Positions 8,313 through 16,400 of a stretch of DNA of 64,000 nt are shown piece by piece. Every line of letters starts with the position of its first letter. Positions within the stretch are counted from its first letter, which is position 1. The stretch comes from VXNE01 sp965217825 (GTDB lineage Bacteria; Pseudomonadota; Gammaproteobacteria; Pseudomonadales; Azotimanducaceae): NCBI GenBank assembly GCA_965217825.1, contig OZ244571.1, positions 3,348,001 to 3,412,000 on the forward strand, written 5' to 3'. A program made the position numbers and the translations under genes. A model generated the notes under the pieces. The model ran no database searches. It saw only the letters and a program-made list of their open reading frames with translations, and was not told where the DNA came from.

Positions 8313-10556
8313 ATGGAACACGACCAAAACTTCACCGGCACCATCAACCGCACCGCCGCCGAATCCACGATCGCCTGGGCCTCCGAACCCTCACCCCTGC
8401 GCCAGCGACCGAACATCGTGATGATCGTGCTAGATGACGTGGGCTACGCGGAATTCGGTTGTTACGGGTCCGATATCGAGACGCCGGCTCTCGACGGCCT
8501 GGCGACCGACGGACTGCGCTACGCGAACTTCCATGTCACCCCGCTCTGCTCGCCGACGCGGACGTGCCTGCTCACCGGCCGCAACCATCACAGCGTCGGC
8601 ATGGGGCGGGTGGCGGAGATGGTCAACGGCTTTCCGAACACCCGGGGATTCATTTCCCGCGAGGCGGCCAATCTGGCCGAAATGCTGCGTCCCCACGGAT
8701 ACCAGACCCTTGCTGCGGGCAAATGGCACTTGGGATCCGTCCACGAGAATAGCCCGGCTGGCCCTTACGACCACTGGCCCCTGCAGCGGGGTTTCGACCG
8801 CTTCCACGGCTTCCTCGCGGGCGAGACGAACCAGTGGAACCCGGAACTGATCACGGGGAACGAGCGTGTCGAACCGCTGCGGCGGGAGGGCTACCACCTG
8901 TCGGAAGACATCGTGGATCAGTCCTGCAAATGGCTGCGGCAGTTGGTGTCCGCCGACCCGGACCGGCCCTTCTTCCTCTACGTCGCATTCGCCGCCGGCC
9001 ACTCGCCCCACCACGTACCGGCCGCCTACGCGAACAAGTACAAGGGCAAATTCGATGACGGTTGGGACAAGGCCCGCGAGCGGATCCTGAAGCGCCAGAA
9101 GGCCTCCGGACTGCTACCCGAAGATCAGCGGCTGGCCCCCCGGAATCCGGGCGTGCAGGTCTGGGAAGAACTCGACGCCGACGAGAAGCGGCTGGCCGCG
9201 CGGCTGATGGAAGTCTACGCCGGCTTCCTGGACCACGCCGACGAGCAGATCGCTCGGCTGCTTGCACAGCTCGACGCCCTCGGCAAGCGCGACGACACGA
9301 TCGTGATCGCCATTTCCGACAACGGCGCCAGCCCCCTGGGCGGCCCTCACGGAACCTACGACCATCAACGTAGCAGGATCGGACTCCGCCCCAGCGTCGA
9401 GGAGAACCTGGCGAGGTTCGACGACATGGGCGGGCCGCTCACCTACAACCACTACCCGTTCGGCTGGGCCATGGCCGGCAACACCCCGTTCAAGCGCTAC
9501 AAGGGCCACACCTACGGGGGCGGCGTTCGCGCTCCGCTACTCATTCGCTGGCCCGACGGGATCCGGGCGAAGGGAGAGACCCGCCGGCAGTTCTACCACG
9601 TGGTGGACATCACGCCCACGCTGGTGGACCTGCTCGGAGTGCCGCTGCCGGCGCAGGTCAACGGCGCGGGGCAGGTTCCCCTGCACGGGGTGTCCATGGC
9701 CCATACCTTCAATGACAACGACGCGGACACGCGCAAGACCGTCCAGTATTTCGAGATGGTCGGCCATAGAGGCATCTGGCACGAAGGCTGGAAAGCGGTC
9801 ACTTTCCACCAGGGGGACGTGGATTTCGATTCGGATGTGTGGGAACTCTACAACCTGGTCGAAGACCTGGCGGAAATCGACGATCTGGCCGACCGGCACC
9901 CTGAGAAGCTCGCGGCGCTCAAGGACCTCTGGTGGCGGGAGGCCGAGCGTTACGGCGTACTTCCGCTGGACGATGTGAGCTGGCGGTCAAGCGTCGGCTG
10001 GTGGCCGGAGCCCAGGGACCGGTGGATCCTGTACCAGGACGCCGTGCTGCCGCACCACTTCAAGGGAGGGCCCCGGGTGCGGGGCGTGTCACACCGGATC
10101 ACCGCCCGGGTCGAACGCCAATCCACCGACCAGGACGGCGCCATCATCGCCGACGGCGGCCGATTCGGCGGCTGGAGCGTCTTCATCCGCGGCAATCGGC
10201 TGCACTACACCACCAACAACTTCGGAGCGCGGTGCCGCATATCCTCCCCCACCGCCATCCCGCCGGGCGCCGTGACGCTTCGGGCGGATGTAGTGCGAAC
10301 CGGTGACGACGAGGGGCGCGTGCGTTTCTACGTCGACGGCGAACCCGCCGGGGAAGGAGTGCTGGCTCCGTTCGGCTACCACAACTTCGTCAACGAACCC
10401 CTCGATGTCGGCCGGGACAGTCAAACCCCCGTCGATGATCTCTACGAGTCCCCCTTCGTCTTCCATGGGAAGATCGTCAACGTCGTGATCGAAGCGTTCG
10501 GCACGGAGGTGGTGGATCAGGAAGTGCTGCTGGAGGAGCTGATGGCGAGCCAGTAG
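8313..10556 (+). CDS. arylsulfatase-type sulfatase (family S1)
   Basis: The 747-residue enzyme hydrolyses sulfate esters. The active-site cysteine C79 in CSPTRTCLLTGRN would be converted to formylglycine. Metal ligands D41 and D42 lie in IVLDDVGYAEFG, and DNG occurs in ISDNGASPLGGPHG. A KGHTYGGGVRAPLLIRW segment follows, as in arylsulfatase A-type proteins. Residues about 590-747 form a beta-sandwich-like tail (YVDGEPAGEG), probably a carbohydrate-binding or oligomer domain. No signal peptide is visible, so it may be cytoplasmic. No active formylglycine-generating enzyme lies in the window: the FGE-like protein at 45799 lacks the catalytic cysteines. The last 46 codons have a diverged copy at 11869-12007. 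Confidence 0.9.
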   Translation: MEHDQNFTGTINRTAAESTIAWASEPSPLRQRPNIVMIVLDDVGYAEFGCYGSDIETPALDGLATDGLRYANFHVTPLCSPTRTCLLTGRNHHSVGMGRVAEMVNGFPNTRGFISREAANLAEMLRPHGYQTLAAGKWHLGSVHENSPAGPYDHWPLQRGFDRFHGFLAGETNQWNPELITGNERVEPLRREGYHLSEDIVDQSCKWLRQLVSADPDRPFFLYVAFAAGHSPHHVPAAYANKYKGKFDDGWDKARERILKRQKASGLLPEDQRLAPRNPGVQVWEELDADEKRLAARLMEVYAGFLDHADEQIARLLAQLDALGKRDDTIVIAISDNGASPLGGPHGTYDHQRSRIGLRPSVEENLARFDDMGGPLTYNHYPFGWAMAGNTPFKRYKGHTYGGGVRAPLLIRWPDGIRAKGETRRQFYHVVDITPTLVDLLGVPLPAQVNGAGQVPLHGVSMAHTFNDNDADTRKTVQYFEMVGHRGIWHEGWKAVTFHQGDVDFDSDVWELYNLVEDLAEIDDLADRHPEKLAALKDLWWREAERYGVLPLDDVSWRSSVGWWPEPRDRWILYQDAVLPHHFKGGPRVRGVSHRITARVERQSTDQDGAIIADGGRFGGWSVFIRGNRLHYTTNNFGARCRISSPTAIPPGAVTLRADVVRTGDDEGRVRFYVDGEPAGEGVLAPFGYHNFVNEPLDVGRDSQTPVDDLYESPFVFHGKIVNVVIEAFGTEVVDQEVLLEELMASQ

Positions 10557-10745
10557 GCGTCGTCAGCCAGCCACCGTTTTGGCCGGCACTGCGCGGGGGC
10601 GTTCAGCAGGCTCGGATTGGAGACAAGGCAATTTAATCTGCCGCGTCGACAACCGCGCCTGGGGCGAGAGGACCGTCAACAGTGGCATTGGCCAATACTG
10701 TTGGTCATCTCACCGCGTCGATAGAAGAGTTGTTTCCGCTATCGG

Positions 10746-10940
10746 TTACCCATCTCGGGGCCGTTCCTTGACTTCCCCATCGACGATTTCGACCCTAACG
10801 ACGTCACCTCTATCGATCTCGGCTATGGCCTCTCGCAACCGCGTCCCATTGTGAGAGGAACGAGTCAAGTAGGGCGTCTCCATCACGGATTTCAGGTTTC
10901 GGCGTGCTTGCTTGAAGTTCAGCACTCGTCCCGTTGCCAT
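10746..10940 (-). CDS. small Phd/YefM-like antitoxin candidate
   Basis: This 64-residue frame has the motif LTRSSHNGTRLREAIAEIDR, resembling the C-terminal part of Phd/YefM antitoxins, and ends VEIVDGEVKERPRDG. No toxin gene lies next to it. A degenerate relative lies at 13887-14132 on the same strand, with clear nucleotide similarity between 10767-10839 and 13979-14051. It could be a functional orphan antitoxin or a spreading relic. Confidence 0.4.
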   Translation of the reverse strand: MATGRVLNFKQARRNLKSVMETPYLTRSSHNGTRLREAIAEIDRGDVVRVEIVDGEVKERPRDG

Positions 10941-10974
10941 GGCCGCACCTTCTCCGCAGCGGACCGCGTGAGCT

Positions 10975-11361
10975 TCAGGGCTCCGTCACCCGCACCGCCA
11001 CGTCCTTCGCCCTGCCGATGAATCCGCGGTCGAACGTCAGCATCGCCTCACATCCTCCCGCAGCGCCCAGATGCAGCGCGTCCGCGAAGTCCATGCCGTC
11101 CTCAGCAAGATCGAGTGCCCCCGCGAGCAGGCCGGGGTCTTCCGCCGAGACGCCCGGCAGCCCCGCGAACGCGCGCAGGGCCACGGCGACGTCGCCCCCG
11201 GAGAAGCCATAGACGCTACGCAGCACCCATTCGCTCTCGAGCACAACCGTCGTGCCGACGAATACCTCGCCTCCTTCGATCACGGCCCTCGCCCTGGCCG
11301 CCTGCTCCGGTTCGTCTCCCGTCAGGTATCGGACGACGACATTCGTGTCAACCGCTCTCAT
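10975..11361 (-). CDS. VapC-type PIN RNase toxin
   Basis: 128 residues from the ATG at 11361 (MRAVDTNVVVRYLTGDEPEQ). PIN acidic residues are visible: D4 in VDTN, Glu in VVLESEWVLRSVYGF, Asp in GMDFADALHLGAA and Asp in MLTFDRGFIGRA. The protein should be a Mg-dependent tRNA- or mRNA-cleaving toxin. It overlaps the antitoxin gene upstream by 14 bp and ends without other downstream genes in the operon. A longer frame upstream of the ATG lies within the antitoxin and is not used. Confidence 0.88.
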   Translation of the reverse strand: MRAVDTNVVVRYLTGDEPEQAARARAVIEGGEVFVGTTVVLESEWVLRSVYGFSGGDVAVALRAFAGLPGVSAEDPGLLAGALDLAEDGMDFADALHLGAAGGCEAMLTFDRGFIGRAKDVAVRVTEP

Positions 11362-11623
11362 GGCGCCGCCGAGCTTCCGCCAGGATCCCCGCCTCCATCT
11401 CCGCCAAGGTCTTCGGGTCGCCGTCGTGCGCGAGGCATCCGTAGACATCGTCCGACCGGGTCTCGGCGAACGCCGGCAACGGTTTGAGCAGCACGCCCGC
11501 CGGCGTATGCTCAACGACCAGCCGCGTCCCCGCCTCCCAATGCAGCGTCCGCCGGATCACCTTTGGCAAAATCACTTGGCCCTTCGTCGACACCGTGGTC
11601 GTCAGCAGCTCCGGGTGGGGCAT
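11348..11623 (-). CDS. AbrB/MazE-type antitoxin (VapB)
   Basis: 91 residues. The N-terminal swapped-hairpin SpoVT/AbrB fold is visible as TTTVSTKGQVILPKVIRRTL (residues 8-27). The C-terminal tail (AEMEAGILAEARRRH) would wrap around the PIN toxin encoded by the overlapping downstream gene. The upstream region (about 11640-11665) contains a direct repeat AAGTAAG spaced by 4 bp, a plausible autoregulatory site. Confidence 0.88.
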   Translation of the reverse strand: MPHPELLTTTVSTKGQVILPKVIRRTLHWEAGTRLVVEHTPAGVLLKPLPAFAETRSDDVYGCLAHDGDPKTLAEMEAGILAEARRRHESG

Positions 11624-11720
11624 GATGGATCCTCTACGAACCGAAGTAAGTCAAAAGTAAGATACGCGCGCTGTTCCGCACGGTCAACGCCGTCTGTCAG
11701 CTCGGGCGCCGAAGAGCCTG

Positions 11721-11832
11721 ATGCGGATGCTTGGTCCGAACGGCAATCCCCAAGCCCGCAATCTCTTCGAGATCATCGGTTGCCTGCAAGAACGCGAGGG
11801 GCTGCATCTGAAGGTGCGGGCGGTGCGGTGAC
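11721..11832 (+). pseudogene. short unidentified coding remnant
   Basis: The frame from an ATG at 11721 gives NLFEIIGCLQEREGLHLKVR near its end and stops at TGA 11832, a composition that looks protein-like rather than random. No start signal is seen and the family is not recognised. It may be the 3' end of a lost gene in the debris between the vapBC pair and the sulfatase remnant. The remaining bases between 11624 and 11868 show nothing else. Confidence 0.2.
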
Positions 11833-11868
11833 AGGAACGATGGCTCCCAGTCCACGAGGCGCCGCTGA

Positions 11869-12007
11869 CAGTCAGACCCCCGTCGATGATCTCTACGAAT
11901 CACCCCCCGTCTTTCAGGGGGACATCGTTCAGGTCGTGATCGAGGCACTCGGCGCGGAGGTGGTTGATCAGGAGGCACTTCTGGAGGAACTGATGGCCAG
12001 CCAGTAG
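11869..12007 (+). pseudogene. C-terminal remnant of a second sulfatase
   Basis: From GACAGTCAGACCCCCGTCGA onward the DNA closely matches the last 140 bases of the intact sulfatase gene, through the shared ending LEELMASQ and a short way past the stop. Upstream of 11869 the similarity ends abruptly. Substitutions are mostly silent or conservative, so it derives from a paralogue, not a recent copy. It has no start and is not expressed as a sulfatase. Confidence 0.85.
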
Positions 12008-12067
12008 CCATCGTCAGCCGACCGTTTGTCCGCTTATGGTGAAGCAGACGAATTACCGCCGCGACTC

Positions 12068-13372
12068 CTAACTCGAGGCCGTCTCTTTGTCGGGCGGACG
12101 GCCCCTCACCGCCACCGATGGCGACCCCATACGCAACGCAACGCGAGTCTCTTCATGCTCGAAGGCCGGGGCGTATTCGTCGCATTGGTCCTCGGTCAGA
12201 CCGTTCGCCAACAAGGTATCGCGCCAGCGCGAGGAGACCGACTCGGCCATGTCGGCGGCCTGGCGACGGGCTTCATCCTCGGTTCTCTCGAAGAACGGCG
12301 CCGCCTCCACCCACGCTTCGACCGACGCGTCGAACCCGCTGAGTTCGCTGATGCCGGTCCTGAGCGCGCGGTGACGAAACGGCTGCGGATTGATGTCGAA
12401 CGCCGGCGCGAGCACCCAGCTCCCCTCGCCCGCGTACAGGAGACCGTGGTTCTTCAGGTGATCGTCATTGTTCGAGACCAGGATGGTGAACAGTATGCGG
12501 CGGTGCAGCTCCGCCATCTCCGTCAGCGCGTCCATGTCCCTGCGGCAAACCGCGCGAAGCCCGTCGGCGATGTCGGTGTAGAAACGCGACTCGCCTCTGC
12601 GCGCCTCGAGCAAGGTCTGCGCGGACATGTAGTGCCGGCGCCCGGGCTCGCCCGGCTCTCGGTCGAAGCGCTCGACGAGCGCCACGGGCAAAGTCCCCGC
12701 AGGTCTCGCCAGCGTCGCCTTCGCCGCCCGGATTCCGACCTCGCGCGCAAGCGAGAGCGTGGCCACTTCCACTCGCTCCACGGGCAAGGTGTCTCCGAGC
12801 ATGGTGAATTTTGCGACATGGAGCGTCCCGCTCTGTTCCACCACGACGGATTTCGGGCGCGCACCGCCGAGGCTCGCCGTGGCCCCGCGAAGTTCTCGCG
12901 CGAACGCCGCGAGATCGCCGATACCCGACTCGATGTTTTGGCAAAGCGATTGCAGGCGGGACAGATCAAGGACGCGGGGGGTTGGCGGCGCGTCATCGGC
13001 CAGCGGTTTGCCTGCGTCATCCAGGAACCGCAACGCCCCTTGCCGCGTCCGGTCATCCACCGCCAACACGTAGCCCATCTCGTGCCTCGGAGTTCCCGAC
13101 GCGCGGGCGATGAGCGACCTCCCCCAAGCGTCGGGAGCGCAGTCCGAGAAGATACCCGGAATGCTGGTACCGGCGTCGTCGGGAAGGCTTGCGAAATGGA
13201 ATCGTTGGTCGGTGAGCGGCAATGACGGGGCCAACGCGAATGCCGAAGGATTTTCGATCCACTCGTCGGCGTACCGGAAGACCGAAATCTGCCTCTGCCG
13301 CAGCCCGCCGAACCGCACTGTGCCCACGCGTTGAAGGCGTTCGCCGATGGCGACGACGTACTCGCCATTCAC
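12068..13372 (-). CDS. hipA: HipA-family serine/threonine kinase toxin
   Basis: 434 residues. The N-terminal HipA-specific domain (about 1-110) is followed by the kinase-like C-terminal domain. The catalytic loop is ILVSNNDDHLKNHGLL (about 297-312) with the general-base Asp at 303/304. The metal-binding DFG-like motif is DIN at 326-328, and the loop ASLGGARPK (about 166-174) is the phosphate-binding region. The known family member phosphorylates glutamyl-tRNA synthetase and causes persistence. The gene overlaps hipB by 4 bp (ATGA). The length is normal and no key residue is missing. Confidence 0.9.
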   Translation of the reverse strand: MNGEYVVAIGERLQRVGTVRFGGLRQRQISVFRYADEWIENPSAFALAPSLPLTDQRFHFASLPDDAGTSIPGIFSDCAPDAWGRSLIARASGTPRHEMGYVLAVDDRTRQGALRFLDDAGKPLADDAPPTPRVLDLSRLQSLCQNIESGIGDLAAFARELRGATASLGGARPKSVVVEQSGTLHVAKFTMLGDTLPVERVEVATLSLAREVGIRAAKATLARPAGTLPVALVERFDREPGEPGRRHYMSAQTLLEARRGESRFYTDIADGLRAVCRRDMDALTEMAELHRRILFTILVSNNDDHLKNHGLLYAGEGSWVLAPAFDINPQPFRHRALRTGISELSGFDASVEAWVEAAPFFERTEDEARRQAADMAESVSSRWRDTLLANGLTEDQCDEYAPAFEHEETRVALRMGSPSVAVRGRPPDKETASS

Positions 13373-13767
13373 AGGAGGGCCCCCTTGGGTGCGGACGACG
13401 CCGTTGATGCGCTGCCACCCTCCGCCGGCGTGCGGCGCGTCTGCAATCTCACCCGCTGCGGTAGGGCGTCAATGTCCATGAGCAACCCGATGTCGTCCTG
13501 GCCCACATCACCGAGGTCGTCAAGCCGCGACAGGATCCCCAACGTGAGCAATGCCATGGCGAAGCTCCCCATCGAGACGCCGGGCTCGCCCGCCTCCAGG
13601 GCCCGCAGCGTCGACACGGACACGCCCATGCGCGCAGCCAGATCTCGCTGTCGAATACGCCGGCGACGGCGGGCCAGTTGGATCCCATGCCCCAGGTTGC
13701 GGAGAACGGCGGACGCGCTGGGAGATATTTTCTTAGCCACAGAGTTAAAATAACATGGTTTAAACAT
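13369..13767 (-). CDS. hipB: HipB-like XRE antitoxin/repressor
   Basis: 132 residues with an XRE helix-turn-helix (IRQRDLAARMGVSVSTLRAL, about 39-58) that would bind the operator and HipA. The tail is Pro/Ser/Ala-rich and probably flexible. The start is uncertain: ATG at 13767 follows the palindrome directly, and GTG at 13740 (AKKISPSASAVLR) would give a more typical N terminus. Neither has a convincing ribosome-binding site. It is coupled to hipA downstream. Confidence 0.82.
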   Translation of the reverse strand: MFKPCYFNSVAKKISPSASAVLRNLGHGIQLARRRRRIRQRDLAARMGVSVSTLRALEAGEPGVSMGSFAMALLTLGILSRLDDLGDVGQDDIGLLMDIDALPQRVRLQTRRTPAEGGSASTASSAPKGALL

Positions 13768-13775
13768 TAATAACG

Positions 13776-13789
13776 CATAAAATTTTATG
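13776..13789. promoter_or_regulatory. palindromic operator candidate upstream of hipBA
   Basis: CATAAAATTTTATG is a perfect 14-bp palindrome in an AT-rich stretch immediately upstream of hipB. It is a natural candidate for HipB binding and promoter autoregulation. No other palindrome of this quality lies in the gap up to 13886. Confidence 0.5.
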
Positions 13790-13886
13790 TGTTAAAAGAA
13801 GGACGCGTTCCGCTCGATCACCGTCGACCATCTCGGCCACCTCGGAGAACCGGACGGGCTGCGTCCAACTGCCGCAGTCGAATGGC

Positions 13887-14132
13887 CTACTCAACGTGAT
13901 CCGTGACGGTCGGGGTTAGCACCCGGCACACGGGCATCTTCCCACCAGTGCATCGCCCCGCAAAGCTGGATAGCTCTTTGACTTCCCCATTGACCAATTC
14001 GACACTGACGCCCTCGCCTCTATCGACCCCGGCGATGGCCTCTCCCAACCACCCGCGTTGCAGGCTACTGCCAGCTAAGCGCCTCGACAAAGCGCTTTGT
14101 CGCCGGATCAAGCTGATGGCGATCAACTGCAT
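13887..14132 (-). pseudogene. degenerate relative of the Phd-like ORF at 10746
   Basis: The core LGEAIAGVDRGEGVSVELVN matches LREAIAEIDRGDVVRVEIVD of the frame at 10746-10940. The N-terminal part aligns poorly, and the frame runs on past the homologous end. It is best read as a decayed copy. Nucleotide similarity is confined to about 13979-14051. Confidence 0.4.
13943..13971 (+). repeat. 29-bp dispersed repeat, copy 1
   Basis: The segment ACCAGTGCATCGCCCCGCAA followed by AGCTGGAT recurs at 16404-16431 with three substitutions. The two copies lie on either side of the IS1182-type element but far from its ends. The origin is unknown. Confidence 0.6.
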
Positions 14133-14228
14133 CCGAAATCGCCAGAAAACTTGACGAGATGCCCGGCGATTTTCCTACGCGATAACGAGAAAATCCGGCA
14201 TTGTCCCCACTCTCAAGAGAGGAGTAGG

Positions 14229-14453
14229 ATGCCGGTCATGGGTGCCCGACGCGCAACTCCGCGCAACAAGCCAATCACGGAACTGATCGCGATCATCGCC
14301 GTTGGCGTTGCCGTGCTGGGCCAGGCCGCCTGGCTGGATGGGAAGATCGAGCGTCTGCAGGAGGGCCAGGCCGAGATTCGAGAGCGCCTGGCCGCGATGG
14401 AAACACGCCTTGCCAACCCTGCGGACCTTGCGCAAGCCGAGACGGAAACCTAG
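14229..14453 (+). CDS. small membrane protein with C-terminal coiled coil
   Basis: 74 residues from the ATG at 14229, behind a GAGAGGAG ribosome-binding site. One membrane helix (ITELIAIIAVGVAVLGQAAW, residues 16-35) is followed by a charged amphipathic helix (IERLQEGQAEIRERLAAMET), likely a coiled coil. The function is unknown. Its stop codon TAG lies within the CTAG target site of the adjacent insertion sequence, but the protein is unchanged by the insertion because the CTAG is duplicated. Confidence 0.6.
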   Translation: MPVMGARRATPRNKPITELIAIIAVGVAVLGQAAWLDGKIERLQEGQAEIRERLAAMETRLANPADLAQAETET

Positions 14454-16194
14454 GAGGCTGTCCGAGAACGGGCACCCCCCGCATATCCTTTGTGATATCG
14501 TTTGATCCTTGCTGACGAGAGGGTGTTGGATGCCTCCCTTCAAGGACTACCCGGCGGATTACTCCCAGAGCCAACTTTTCCCCAGCAACGTTTTCGACCT
14601 GCTGCCGGACGACCACGATTGTTTCGTGTATCGGGACTTGTTCGAGCAGTTGGACACCTCGGAGGTGGACGCCCGATACAGCCGCCGGGGCCAGCGCGCG
14701 TACGCGCCGCGGCAGATCGTCTCGATTCTGATATACGCGTACAGCCACGGGGTTTTCGAGGATTTGGGGTTCATGCACATCGCGGGCAAGCACTGCCCGA
14801 ACTTTCGGGTGCTGAGCGATTTCCGCAAGGACCGCGGGGACTTTTTCCGGTCCTGCTTCAAGCAGACGGTGCGCATGGCGCTGGAGCTCGACATGGCTTC
14901 GCTGGGCCATGTGAGTCTGGACGGCTCGAAGTTCAAGGCGAACAGTTCGAAGCACAAGGCGATGAGCTACGGTCGGATGCGGGAGCGGGAGCGCGCGCTG
15001 TGCGAGGAGATCGAGGCGCTGTCGGAACAGGCGCGGCGCTGCGACGAGGAGGAGGACCGCGCGTACCGGGACGCCACGGGCTACGAGTTGCGGGAGGACT
15101 TGCGCGACAAGGAACAGCGCCTGGAGCGGATACGCGAGGCGAAGCGGGCGCTGGAGGCGCGCGAGGCGGAGCTGCGGCCGGGGCGGGAGATCGAGGACAA
15201 GAAGCAGATCAGCTTCGCCGACAAGGACGCGCGGATCATGGGCAAGAAGGGGGCGTTCGATTACGCCTACAACGCGCAGATCGGGGTGGACGGGGACGCG
15301 CAGATCATTGTCGGCCAACACGTCAGCCAAGCGGCGAACGACCAAGGCGAGGTCGGCCGGGCGCTGGACGAGCTGGAGGCGTCGAGCGGCCGCTTGCCGG
15401 ACAAGATGAGCCTGGACAACGGCTATTACTCGGGGGACAACCTGCGGGCGGTGTCGGACCGGGGGGTGGAGGCGTACATCGCGACGGACCGCGGCGAGAA
15501 GCCGGCCGCGACCGGCGTGGAGGACAGCGATCGCCCCTTGGTGAAGGCGGACTTTCGCTACGACGAGGCGCGGGACGGTTTTCATTGTCCCGGCGGCCAG
15601 TTCCTGGCGTTGCGGCGCGTGGACGCCCGGGGCCGGCGCGAGTATCGGGGCGAGGCCGAGGTTTGCGCGGCCTGCGCCTATCACGATCGCTGTTGCCGGT
15701 CGAAGTCCGGGGCGGCGCGGACGGTGACGAGCGATGGCCAAGAGCCGTTGCGCCGGGCGATGAACGAGCGGATGTCGCGGCCGGAGGGTCGGGCCGTTTA
15801 CCGACGCCGCAAGGCGATAGTGGAACCGGTGTTCGGGCAGATCAAGAACACGGGTTTCCGGGGTTTCGGTGTGCGGGGCAAGTCGAAGGTGGACAGCGAG
15901 TTCTCGCTGGTCTGCTCCGCGCACAACGTCAAGAAAATGGTCCATGCGGCGCTCCGGGGAGCGGTGTGCCTGGAGTTCGGGCAAAGGGCGGCGATGGCGT
16001 AGAATCGGGCCCGCGGGATCTCTGGAAGTGACGAAACGGTCTGGCCGCGCCCCTTTTCAGTCTAAAAAAGCATAACGAGGCGTCTCGGCTCGACTTGCCG
16101 CGTGGCGGGGCCGTGTTGCCGGAGCAACCGACATGAGCCGATACGCGTCAGCAGGAGCAAAATGCCGCCAAGTGCCCTGTTCTCGGACAGCCTC
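14454..16194 (+). mobile_element. IS1182-family insertion sequence
   Basis: The inverted repeat GAGGCTGTCCGAGAAC starts at 14454 and its complement ends at 16194. A further GGGCAC match lies inside after a one-base gap. The element is flanked by CTAG at 14450-14453 and 16195-16198, the palindromic target duplication typical of this family. The length is 1741 bp and it holds one transposase gene. Ends and gene are intact, so the element may be active. Confidence 0.93.
14530..16002 (+). CDS. IS1182-family DDE transposase
   Basis: 490 residues from the ATG at 14530; an upstream TTG in the same frame is less likely. The N-terminal DUF772-type domain (YSRRGQRAYAPRQIVSILIY) is followed by the catalytic region. 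The first Asp is in HVSLDGSKFKANSSKH, the second in MSLDNGYYSGDNL, and the Glu lies in RKAIVEPVFGQIKNTGFRGF. A cysteine cluster (CAACAYHDRCC, about 381-391) is characteristic of the family. A charged coiled-coil insert spans about 150-225. Complete, with no frameshift. Confidence 0.93.
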   Translation: MPPFKDYPADYSQSQLFPSNVFDLLPDDHDCFVYRDLFEQLDTSEVDARYSRRGQRAYAPRQIVSILIYAYSHGVFEDLGFMHIAGKHCPNFRVLSDFRKDRGDFFRSCFKQTVRMALELDMASLGHVSLDGSKFKANSSKHKAMSYGRMRERERALCEEIEALSEQARRCDEEEDRAYRDATGYELREDLRDKEQRLERIREAKRALEAREAELRPGREIEDKKQISFADKDARIMGKKGAFDYAYNAQIGVDGDAQIIVGQHVSQAANDQGEVGRALDELEASSGRLPDKMSLDNGYYSGDNLRAVSDRGVEAYIATDRGEKPAATGVEDSDRPLVKADFRYDEARDGFHCPGGQFLALRRVDARGRREYRGEAEVCAACAYHDRCCRSKSGAARTVTSDGQEPLRRAMNERMSRPEGRAVYRRRKAIVEPVFGQIKNTGFRGFGVRGKSKVDSEFSLVCSAHNVKKMVHAALRGAVCLEFGQRAAMA

Positions 16195-16400
16195 CTAGTG
16201 CTCCGTCAAACCCAAATCTACGGGTATCTGCGGGTCTTTTTGGCCCCTGATGGTTTTCATGCGAGGGGTGCCCCCTCGCGCTCCCCCGCTGAAGGCTCCG
16301 TTGCTCCTCCTTGTGTGGTCCTGCCACACCGCGTCGTCGCGCCTCGTCGTGATCATTGGGAGGGGCTACGCTCGGCCACCGGGTGTGGGCCGACTCCGTC
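16003..16400. other. gene-free stretch: IS right end, hairpin repeat and short repeat
   Basis: The stretch holds the right inverted repeat of the insertion sequence (to 16198), a GC-rich hairpin repeat at 16261-16300 and the run-up to the second 29-bp dispersed repeat. No protein-like frame is convincing. The hairpin may act as a terminator for the autotransporter gene, which ends at 16401 on the minus strand. Confidence 0.6.
16261..16300 (+). repeat. REP-like hairpin repeat, copy 1
   Basis: The stem GCGAGGGG/CCCCTCGC with loop TGC (16261-16279) is followed by GCTCCCCCGCTGAAGGCTCC. The same stem and flank recur near 52975, 53008, 53841 (inverted), 54645, 54689 and 54722. This is the only copy far from the 53-54 kb cluster. 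Confidence 0.8.

Noticed and set aside
14293..15984. 563-residue minus-strand open frame
   Set aside because: Antisense to the IS1182 transposase; no domain recognisable.
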